A model generated the notes under the pieces. The model was given only the letters and a program-made list of their open reading frames with translations. It did not search any database and was not told where the DNA came from. From an uncultured Paenibacillaceae bacterium (lineage in GTDB: Bacteria; Bacillota; Bacilli; Paenibacillales; DA-C8): a stretch of 19,966 bases of DNA. Positions 6,986 through 13,297 of the stretch are shown piece by piece. Position numbers and translations under genes: made by a program. The DNA lies in NCBI GenBank assembly GCA_937957685.1, contig CALGAO010000104.1, positions 1 through 19,966 of the forward strand, read 5' to 3'. How positions within the stretch are numbered: the first letter of the stretch is position 1; every line of letters starts with the position of its first letter.

Positions 6986-7820
6986 CTGATCTTCCCTCCT
7001 TCACGATCATCACCTTCGTCTCTCCCTGCTCCCTGATCAACTGCAAGCGCCAACCCATCCTGTCCGCCCGGTCCCGCATGATCTTGAGCCCGTAGTGGTT
7101 ACCGGCTGTTGTCACGCCTTCGCTGAAGCCCTTGCCATCGTCGATGATCCGACAGATCCATCCCCTGTCCGTCGCCATCGCCTCGACGAGAACGCGCGTC
7201 GCCTCGGCGTGCTTGTAAATATTCAGCAAGGCCTCCCGCACGATCGCCAGCAGCTCCACCTTCTCCTTCGAGGTGAGCAGTTCCTCATGCAGCTCCCATC
7301 TCGTCTCGATCTTTAGCTCGGTCTCGCGGCGCAGCTCGCCGATCAGGCTCTCGACGCTCCCCAGCCACGGACTGCCGCTGATCTCCGCGGATTGCCGCAG
7401 ATTGGCGATCGCCTGGCGCACATAATCGTTGGTGCGATGCACGCTTTCCTTCAGCTTGTCCAGGGGCAGCTGCTCCGCCCCCGGCATCCGCTCCATCTGC
7501 GCCACCTGGGCGCCCAGGAAGAACAGCGACTGGGCGATGCCGTCGTGCAGCTCTCTGGCGATTTTCTCCCGTTCCTCCATGACCGCCTGCAGCGCTTTCG
7601 CCCGGTTCAGCTCCTCCTGGTAATGCTCGATCATCCTGAACAGCTGCGTTAGCAGCAGCAGGCTGACCAGCAGCACGATGAGCGGCGCCAGCCAGTTGCC
7701 GAGCTCCATGGAGATGTACGACAGCAGAAACTCATGCCGAACATATTCCCAGAGGCCGATCGTCAAGGTCGGGATGATCAGGATCAGCCATTTGATCCAT
7801 TTGATCGGTTTGTGTGTCAC
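6954..7820 (-). CDS. Sensor histidine kinase (HisKA_3 / NarL-partner type)
   Basis: A membrane sensor kinase of about 288 residues, partner of the overlapping response regulator. Two hydrophobic helices (about 10-26 and 43-60) are separated by only some 16-20 residues, so there is no real extracytoplasmic sensor domain. A coiled-coil linker follows, then the HisKA_3 box REKIARELHDGIAQSL with phosphoacceptor H92, the N-box EALLNIYKHA (196-205), the G1 box DDGKGF (227-232) and GLKIMRDRA (244-252). I chose the GTG at 7820 because GGGGAGGAG lies 10 bases upstream; an ATG at 7883 adds 21 hydrophilic residues with no ribosome site. It follows nosF after 216 bases. The minimal sensing part suggests detection in the membrane or through a partner such as the neighbouring ABC proteins. 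Confidence 0.9.
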   Translation of the reverse strand: MTHKPIKWIKWLILIIPTLTIGLWEYVRHEFLLSYISMELGNWLAPLIVLLVSLLLLTQLFRMIEHYQEELNRAKALQAVMEEREKIARELHDGIAQSLFFLGAQVAQMERMPGAEQLPLDKLKESVHRTNDYVRQAIANLRQSAEISGSPWLGSVESLIGELRRETELKIETRWELHEELLTSKEKVELLAIVREALLNIYKHAEATRVLVEAMATDRGWICRIIDDGKGFSEGVTTAGNHYGLKIMRDRADRMGWRLQLIREQGETKVMIVKEGRSDDQIPRHGGG

Positions 7821-7907
7821 CGCGGACCGACTCCTCCCCGGTTGCTCGTTGTCGGACGCACGCGCAAGCCCTGGACATGCCATGCGAGGCCGCTTCCGGG
7901 CGGATGA

Positions 7908-7945
7908 CCGATCTGACGCCCTTGCGCGGTCAGCCGTCAGACCGG
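7908..7945 (-). repeat. Strong hairpin in the nosF-kinase gap
   Basis: In the 216-base GC-rich gap (7821-8036), CCGGTCTGACG and CGTCAGATCGG pair over 11 positions on the minus-strand transcript, with one G-U pair and a 16-base loop. No T-run follows, so it is not a normal terminator; it may be a processing or attenuation element. I see no clear sigma-A promoter in the gap, so the kinase and regulator probably rely on read-through from nosF. Confidence 0.5.
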
Positions 7946-8036
7946 GGAATGTCCCGCACGCATGTCACCCAGGGCCGGAACTCCGGCAGACAACGGCGCT
8001 ATTGACACCAGTCTACCCAAACTTCGGGCCTTTCGT

Positions 8037-8768
8037 CTACAGTCCCGCTGTCGGCAGGCCGAAGATGGCTCCGTAAGCCTCCTGCAGGCCGCTGGCCCCA
8101 TACTTCTCGCGAATCTCCGACTTCGTCCCGTCCAGCACGACATGGCCGTCGCGCAGGAAGACGATGCGATCCGCCAGCGCCTCCGCGATCTGCAGCTGAT
8201 GCGTGGAGAACAGGATCGTCTGCCCGCCGGCGGCCGCCTGGCGCACCAGCTGGACGAAGCTGCCCATCCAGTACGGATCGAGGCCATTGGTGGGCTCATC
8301 CATCACGATCAGCGGCGGCTTCGCCAACAGCGCTTGCGCGAACAGGACCCTCTGCCGCATCCCTTTGGAGAAAGAGGTGACCGGCTTGCGCCCGGTGTCG
8401 GACAGGCCGACCAGCTCGAGCACTTCCCGCGCGCGCGCTTCGCCGAGGCCTCTCAGCCTCGCCCAGAACAGCATCGTCTCCAGCGCGGTGAGGCCCGCGC
8501 TGAACCGGTAATCATCCGGCATGTAGCCGAGCTGCCTCGCATATCGGCGACGGTCATTCTCCCAGCGCAGTCCGCCGATCGTGATCTGGCCGCTCGTTGG
8601 GCGGATGATGCCGGCCAGCATGCGCAGAAGCGTGCTCTTGCCCGCGCCATTGCCGCCGCAGAGCGCCACGACCTCTCCCGCTTCGGCGGCCAGGTTCACC
8701 TCGCCGATCACGGTCTTGCCGTTGAACACCTTATGGACGGCCTCGAAACGGACGAACTTGTCAGCCAC
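8037..8768 (-). CDS. nosF: NosF-like copper-maturation ABC ATPase
   Basis: A 243-residue ABC ATPase: Walker A CGGNGAGKST (Walker Lys44), signature FSKGMRQR (133-140), Walker B LIVMDEP (153-159), NGLDP and H-loop H190 in FSTHQ. The SFSKGMRQRV signature is typical of NosF and related exporter-type ATPases rather than of importers. In known systems NosF with NosY drives the sulfur and copper supply, via NosD, needed to build the copper centres of nitrous oxide reductase. The start is GTG at 8768, with GGGGGAGAGG upstream, and overlaps the nosY stop by 8 bases. The identity as NosF rests mainly on the neighbours nosD, nosL and nosY; alone it would be called a generic ABC ATPase. Confidence 0.85.
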   Translation of the reverse strand: MADKFVRFEAVHKVFNGKTVIGEVNLAAEAGEVVALCGGNGAGKSTLLRMLAGIIRPTSGQITIGGLRWENDRRRYARQLGYMPDDYRFSAGLTALETMLFWARLRGLGEARAREVLELVGLSDTGRKPVTSFSKGMRQRVLFAQALLAKPPLIVMDEPTNGLDPYWMGSFVQLVRQAAAGGQTILFSTHQLQIAEALADRIVFLRDGHVVLDGTKSEIREKYGASGLQEAYGAIFGLPTAGL

Positions 8769-9582
8769 GTCCTCTCCCCCTCTCCCATACGAGATATGAG
8801 ATCATGATGGCGATGCTGACCCAGATGAGCATGATGGCCCAGAAGACAGGAGGCCCCCACACCGAGCGGATCCAGCCCACCCATTCGTAATATTCGGGGC
8901 CCAGCGTCGCACCGCCGCCCAGCTGCACGATCGTATAGAGGCGCGTCAACTCAGCGGGATTAAGGAACGTCAGCACGGTCACCGCCGGCTTGATCCACGG
9001 ATAGGGCAGCATGCCCAGCACCGCGATCAGGACGGACGGCCAGGCGATGATCAGGAAGAACCAGACCGCAACCGATGCCGTGAGCGCCTGCCAGCGATTG
9101 CGCGCCATCGTGCCGATGAGCATGGCGGCTCCGAGGAAAAACAGCGATACGCAGATGGCAAATACGAGCAGATGCCAGTACGTGACCGGTTCCAGGCCGC
9201 CGCCCGTCAGCCATCCGACCGCTCCCGACAGCCCGAATCCAAAGGCCACGATCACGAGCAGCACCACCGCCAGCCCCAGATACTTGCCGGACAGGAAAGA
9301 CAGCGTGCCGAGCGGATAGGTCGTGAGCAGTTCCCAGTTCCCGTCTTCCTTCTCGCCGGTCAGAGAGAAGGAACCGAGCATCAGCGCCATCAGCGGCAAC
9401 AGATACAGCCCCAGGTTCAGCATCGTGCTGCTTGCGCCCGAGTAGCCGGTGACATAATCCTGTGCGTTGATGACCAGCAGGCTGAACATGAACAGGGTGA
9501 ACAGCGCCATAAACGTGTATGCCCACGGATTGCGAAAGCCCATCCTCATCTCCCTGACGGCCACATTCGCAATATCTCTCAC
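8761..9582 (-). CDS. nosY: NosY-like ABC permease
   Basis: A 273-residue membrane protein with about six helices, of the ABC-2/NosY permease type. After an N-terminal VAVREMRMGFRNPWAY segment typical of NosY come the helices, then a conserved TGEKEDGNWELLTTYPL stretch and, near the end, FLNPAELTRLYTIVQLGGG, matching the family's pattern of an external loop before the last helix. It forms the membrane part of the NosFY transporter. The start is GTG at 9582, overlapping the nosL stop as GTGA (9582-9579), with GGAGG nine bases upstream. The tight overlaps on both sides show translational coupling with nosL and nosF. Confidence 0.87.
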   Translation of the reverse strand: MRDIANVAVREMRMGFRNPWAYTFMALFTLFMFSLLVINAQDYVTGYSGASSTMLNLGLYLLPLMALMLGSFSLTGEKEDGNWELLTTYPLGTLSFLSGKYLGLAVVLLVIVAFGFGLSGAVGWLTGGGLEPVTYWHLLVFAICVSLFFLGAAMLIGTMARNRWQALTASVAVWFFLIIAWPSVLIAVLGMLPYPWIKPAVTVLTFLNPAELTRLYTIVQLGGGATLGPEYYEWVGWIRSVWGPPVFWAIMLIWVSIAIMISYLVWERGRGRG

Positions 9583-10166
9583 CCGCCGTGACCTCCGGCA
9601 GCATGCTGGTCATGGGCCTCCGCGGATTCGCCTTCGCCATGCCCGCCATGATCATCATGATCATCATGGCTGTGCTCAAGGTCCCCGCCGTGCTCATGCC
9701 CGTGACTGTGACCGGACTGCCAGTCATGCTGCTTCAGGTCCTCCGCCGTCATCAGCTTGCCCGTTCCCATCTGTTCGATGAAGGCCCTGGCGTCCTCCTC
9801 CGACTCGAAGGACACGACTCCGTACGCCATCGGCGTATGGAAGGAGGGATCGTACACATAATATGCCTTCTCGTAACGAATCCACTGCAAGCCGTGATAA
9901 TCCCGGACGAACGCGGCGCCGATCGAATCCGTGCCATGGCGCTCCATCCAGGTATGCATGTCACCGAGATCGTCGAACTTGAGCGATTGCCCGTCCTTCG
10001 TCACGATCTGCGTCGCATATTGATCGTCCTTGATCGCCATGTTGCAGATCGCGCATTTGTCCGTATCCTCGTTGATCGGTTGGGGTTCATACTTCTCGCC
10101 GCCGCATGCCGCCAGCAGCGCAACAAGGAACATGATCATTGCCATGGATTGAAACAGTCTCTTCAT
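9579..10166 (-). CDS. nosL: NosL-like copper-binding lipoprotein with His-rich tail
   Basis: A 195-residue lipoprotein. Signal peptide and lipobox LLAAC give C21 as lipid anchor. The Cu(I)-binding signature CAICNM (C38, C41, M43; CxxCxM) is the hallmark of NosL, a copper chaperone that serves NosD and NosZ. The NosL domain continues through DDLGDMHTWMERHG and GVVSFESEEDARAFIEQMG. From about residue 147 the protein adds a 49-residue tail with 13 histidines and many Asp/Glu/Gly, not needed for the NosL fold and probably a second metal-binding or buffering region. The start at 10166 overlaps the nosD stop as ATGA; an ATG at 10208 would add 14 residues before the signal peptide. A GGAG site lies upstream. 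Confidence 0.93.
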   Translation of the reverse strand: MKRLFQSMAMIMFLVALLAACGGEKYEPQPINEDTDKCAICNMAIKDDQYATQIVTKDGQSLKFDDLGDMHTWMERHGTDSIGAAFVRDYHGLQWIRYEKAYYVYDPSFHTPMAYGVVSFESEEDARAFIEQMGTGKLMTAEDLKQHDWQSGHSHGHEHGGDLEHSHDDHDDHGGHGEGESAEAHDQHAAGGHGG

Positions 10167-11515
10167 GCCTTTCGTCTCCTCATCATTAAGATCAATACGA
10201 TTGTACAACTGAGCAACACAAGTCCGGTCCAGCCCGTCAGCGACCTGTCGCCCTCCGCCTGGCCGGCCTCCGGTCCGCCGACCGGCGGAGCCATCAGCGG
10301 CGATGCGTCCCTGGACCAGCTCTCTTTCCCTGACTGGTACAGGCTCTCCAGAAACACCATGCCCGGCGACTGGAAGAACAGCTGAAACGCCGGCCGCTTC
10401 TGAGCCACGGAAGCAAAGAACGGATTGATCGCATAGGCGATGTCGCTCTTGCCGTCACCATCGGCGTCGATCCCCTCGAAGCTGTCCCAGTAGTTGTCGG
10501 CGATCGTGTTCTGCTCGCTGCCCCGAGCTTGTGCGTCCGTCACGTTGCCAACGAACCGGTTGGCGCGAATCTGGTTGTCGCTTGCATCCACGAGTTGCAG
10601 GCCGATGAAATTGCTGCTCACCCGATTGCCTTCCAGCACGTTGCCCGTCGATTGCTCCACATAGATGCCGACCCGATTGCCCTCCACCTCATTGTCAGCC
10701 ACGACGATCTCATGGGCATCGTACAGCAGGATCCCCTGCGAGTTGACGTTCTCGCTCTGCTTGACGAAGATGTTGTCCTTCACCGACGTATGCCTTGCGG
10801 TCATCACCATCGCGCCGGTCACGTTCATCCGGCCGACATTGCGCTCGATGCTCGACCGGTCCGAGAACATCGTATGGATGCCGTAGCGGGAGTTCTCCAC
10901 CACATTGTCGGTGATGATCCCGTCATCGCTGCTCTCCAGATAGATGGCGTCATGCACGTCGCGGATCACATTGGACGTGATCCGCCATCCGTTCGCCTTG
11001 AGCAGATCGATGCCGTTGCCCTTGTCCGCCATCCGTATGCCCTGCGGCGCCCAGACGATGGTCGTGCCGGTGATCGTGCCCTCATTCGCCTCCCTGGCCG
11101 CGATCCCGTGCGCGCCGGTGCGAATGTGCAGATTGTCCAGCAGGACCCGGTTCGCTGTGACGAGCACCGCAGGCTCCTCCTTGAACGCTTCATCCTCGAT
11201 ATGTATGCCGGAGAGGGTGGTCCCGTCCGCCTCGATCGTCACCGTCGTCTGCCGGCCGTCGCCCAGCAGGATCACCGAGCCCTCCTGCTCCGCCCGGATC
11301 GTCAGCGGCTTGCGGATCGTGATCGGCCCCTGGTAGGTGCCGGTCGGGAGGATGATCGTCTCGCCCGGTTCCGTCCGATCCAGAAGCTCCTGCAGTGTAT
11401 GGTCGGCGGATGCCTGCTCCGCCAGGACCTGTGCCGGTCCCGGTAGCGCACAACTGGCGAGCATCAGGGCCAGCAGGCTGATTATTCTTGTGATATGGGA
11501 TCTGAAGATGACCAT
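10163..11515 (-). CDS. nosD: NosD-like beta-helix copper-maturation protein
   Basis: A 450-residue secreted, membrane-anchored protein of the NosD family. After an N-terminal signal segment (about 10-32), a long right-handed parallel beta-helix is visible as repeated units such as NGWRITSNVI, DGIITDNVVENSRYGI, HTSVKDNIF and NVLEGNRVSSNFIGLQL (roughly 100-345). A calcium-loop-like DADGDGKSD follows at 350-358, then a conserved NPFFASVAQKRPAFQLFFQSPG region and a C-terminal helix with an RRRK tail (about 429-450). NosD binds copper and with NosFY matures NosZ. Two starts are possible: GTG at 11518 or ATG at 11515; I prefer ATG because the GAGG site is seven bases upstream. Either way it overlaps the stop of the preceding lipoprotein gene. 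Confidence 0.92.
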   Translation of the reverse strand: MVIFRSHITRIISLLALMLASCALPGPAQVLAEQASADHTLQELLDRTEPGETIILPTGTYQGPITIRKPLTIRAEQEGSVILLGDGRQTTVTIEADGTTLSGIHIEDEAFKEEPAVLVTANRVLLDNLHIRTGAHGIAAREANEGTITGTTIVWAPQGIRMADKGNGIDLLKANGWRITSNVIRDVHDAIYLESSDDGIITDNVVENSRYGIHTMFSDRSSIERNVGRMNVTGAMVMTARHTSVKDNIFVKQSENVNSQGILLYDAHEIVVADNEVEGNRVGIYVEQSTGNVLEGNRVSSNFIGLQLVDASDNQIRANRFVGNVTDAQARGSEQNTIADNYWDSFEGIDADGDGKSDIAYAINPFFASVAQKRPAFQLFFQSPGMVFLESLYQSGKESWSRDASPLMAPPVGGPEAGQAEGDRSLTGWTGLVLLSCTIVLILMMRRRKA

Positions 11516-11898
11516 CACTTGACCTCAACCGATTTCTTGAAGATGAGATGCAGATCTTCCACATACGTGTGAATATACAGATCGTAGGTGCCGCTTTCCT
11601 CGAACGTATAGGCGCCGGTGAATTTGCCGTCGCCCTTGTAATAGGCCTTGAACAGCACCGGCTCGCCGTCGATCCGCACATCAAAGTTCACCGTCACCTC
11701 GTTGTCCGCCTCCATGCCGGTGAAGGTGGCTGTAAACTCCGCCTTGGCGCCGGCCGTGATAACCTCCGGAATCGTCGCAAGATGCGCCTCAACCGCCTCC
11801 GGATCGATCTCCTGCTTGCCCGTTCCGGAGCAGGCGGACAAGATGCAGCACGCTGCCAGGACGATCATCAGGAGCGCAAACCTGTTCCTTGTCGGCAT
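11515..11898 (-). CDS. YtkA/FixH-like lipoprotein, first gene of nos-type operon
   Basis: A 127-residue lipoprotein. Signal peptide and lipobox ILSAC place the lipid anchor at C23. The rest reads as one small beta-sandwich of the YtkA/FixH-like type: ITAGAKAEFTATFTGMEADNEV, NFDVRIDGEP and GAYTFEESGTYDLYIHTYV. Proteins of this shape are often found beside copper or cytochrome-oxidase assembly genes, and a role in copper handling outside the membrane fits the operon, but the family link is judged by eye. The start at 11898 is set by AGAGGGGTGG seven bases upstream and by the signal peptide; the frame stays open upstream but that part is not protein-like. Its stop overlaps the nosD start. Confidence 0.75.
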   Translation of the reverse strand: MPTRNRFALLMIVLAACCILSACSGTGKQEIDPEAVEAHLATIPEVITAGAKAEFTATFTGMEADNEVTVNFDVRIDGEPVLFKAYYKGDGKFTGAYTFEESGTYDLYIHTYVEDLHLIFKKSVEVK

Positions 11899-11990
11899 TC
11901 GATTACCACCCCTCTTTATCTTTATCTCCAACCCTCTACATTTTAACAATTCAGCATGACCGTTCCTATAACTCGATGGGGCTATTCGGA

Positions 11991-12036
11991 GGCGGAAGAT
12001 CGACATCTTTGTGTCAATTTGCCGAACACTTCCGCC
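11991..12036. repeat. Nested inverted repeats upstream of the nos-type operon
   Basis: The 382-base region between the nos-type operon and the glycan operon (11899-12280) has no recognisable gene. It holds GGCGGAAG (11991-11998) and CTTCCGCC (12029-12036), a perfect 8-bp inverted repeat. Inside it is TCGACA-N6-TGTCAA (12000-12017), a 6-6-6 dyad with one mismatch. They lie about 95-140 bases before the first start codon, where an operator could sit. I found no convincing sigma-A promoter there; TAAAAT near 11942-11947 is a possible -10. Confidence 0.4.
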
Positions 12037-12204
12037 GCGTGTCAGGATCGACGTTTCATGCATATACGGCCAGCTTTCAGCCATCCTAATGAAGAAATGC
12101 GCAACTGGCATGAACATCTTCCGAACCTGGCGATGGCCGTGTATGGCTTGTCCCCGGATGCTGGTGGTCATTCGTTATCTTACGGCAAGCTCCGCATAAG
12201 ATGC

Positions 12205-12241
12205 GAAAAGGGAAGTCCCTGACAGCGTTTACCAAACTGTC
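12205..12241 (-). terminator. Possible terminator of the glycan operon
   Basis: About 40 bases after the DUF1861 stop, the minus strand has GACAGTTT-GGT-AAAC(GC)TGTC, an 8-bp stem with a two-base bulge (12241-12221). It is followed by a small AGGG/CCCT hairpin and TTTTCGC. The T-run is short, so the call is tentative. Confidence 0.45.
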
Positions 12242-12280
12242 CGGAGCCTCCCCTGGGAGTTCGATATGATCCAGATTTTA

Positions 12281-13243
12281 TCATACCCTGACGTAGCTTC
12301 GCTCATATGCGAGGAACGGATCGACGATCCGGATCTTCTGCGCCTCGGCATCGCTGATGCCGGCATACAGATCCGCCGTTCCGTCCTGATGGCGGATGAG
12401 TCCGCCACTGAACACCACATCGACCAGATCCGTGCGCTTGGCCGGTCCCTTGACGAAGTTGGCGCGTTCGGCAATGATCTCCATATCGCTGTACGACCGG
12501 TTGTCGGGGTTAAAGGCGAACACCATCGGATAATAATGACGGTTGCCTTCCTCGTCGAACTGGGCGATATGCCCAAGCACACCCAATAGTCCGTTGGACA
12601 ACAGGTGGATCTCGTTGCTGCCGCCCCATTCGTCATCGAAGAATTGCTGATCGAGGATCGGCGCCTCATCGATCAATTTGTGCGTGATCTCCTTGAGCGA
12701 ATCCACGGCCGTATACCCGATCTTGCCTCTTCCTCCCTTGACGCCCTGCGGCCGGGTGAAGATGCCGATCGAGCCGTCGGCCTGTTCCACAAAACGCAGA
12801 TCCTTCATCTGGTCCGGTCCGCTGAAGAATTTTTCCAGACGGGCGATGTTGGGACCTTTGTAGAAGACGGTTCGCCAACTCAGCATGCCCGGGTCTTGAG
12901 GATGCGGGAACGTCTCGACACCTCCGAAGATCAGCTCACCACGAATCCAGGTATAGAAAGGATCCTGGAGCGCGAACACTGGCGCGTTTTCTCTTGGAAC
13001 CCACTTGCCGCCGCGTTGCACGAAGAAATGAACCTCGGACTGCTCGCTGTCCCGATGCTCGACTCGGCCAGGGAGCACATACTCCCCCTCATCGATGAAT
13101 GGTGCTGCAATGTTGTATACGTCACGCATGTTCACCTTGTCGAACATGAGCTTCTCCACCATGAGCGGTTTCCTGCCGCTCTGTCTGTACGTTTCCAGCA
13201 ATGCCGAACACGACTTCTTGCCGTTGTTCTTCAGCTGAATCAT
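12281..13243 (-). CDS. DUF1861 family protein, probable GH130-like propeller
   Basis: A 320-residue cytoplasmic protein (no signal peptide) that I recognise as the uncharacterised DUF1861 family, last in a glycan-use operon. By eye it shares motifs in the same order with the neighbouring GH130 enzyme: LQDPFYTWIRGE (92-103), MKD and TRP 17 residues apart (K147, R164), SNGLLGVLGH, HYYPM, and a final DVVFSGG...DG...LYAGISD (275-298). This points to a five-bladed beta-propeller with the GH130-type Asp (D94) kept but the following Arg replaced by Phe. It probably acts on the same or a related glycan, as an enzyme or a sugar-binding partner. The start at 13243 has GGAAGGAACTCACG upstream, nearly identical to the leader of the GH130 gene. 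Confidence 0.8.
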   Translation of the reverse strand: MIQLKNNGKKSCSALLETYRQSGRKPLMVEKLMFDKVNMRDVYNIAAPFIDEGEYVLPGRVEHRDSEQSEVHFFVQRGGKWVPRENAPVFALQDPFYTWIRGELIFGGVETFPHPQDPGMLSWRTVFYKGPNIARLEKFFSGPDQMKDLRFVEQADGSIGIFTRPQGVKGGRGKIGYTAVDSLKEITHKLIDEAPILDQQFFDDEWGGSNEIHLLSNGLLGVLGHIAQFDEEGNRHYYPMVFAFNPDNRSYSDMEIIAERANFVKGPAKRTDLVDVVFSGGLIRHQDGTADLYAGISDAEAQKIRIVDPFLAYERSYVRV

Positions 13244-13297
13244 CGTGAGTTCCTTCCTCTCCGTATGGACACTAGTATGGATGATCAGTATATCGTT

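Noticed and set aside
7821..7883. ATG start for the sensor kinase at 7883
   Set aside because: It adds 21 hydrophilic residues and has no ribosome site, whereas GTG at 7820 has GGGGAGGAG at good spacing.
7821..8036. Riboswitch between nosF and the kinase (Moco or c-di-GMP type)
   Set aside because: Hairpins are present, but I could not find the conserved core bases of either class.
11899..12280. FNR, Rex or similar anaerobic regulator site before the nos-type operon
   Set aside because: No good TTGAT-N4-ATCAA or TTGTGA-N6-TCACAA match; the dyad found has different half-sites.
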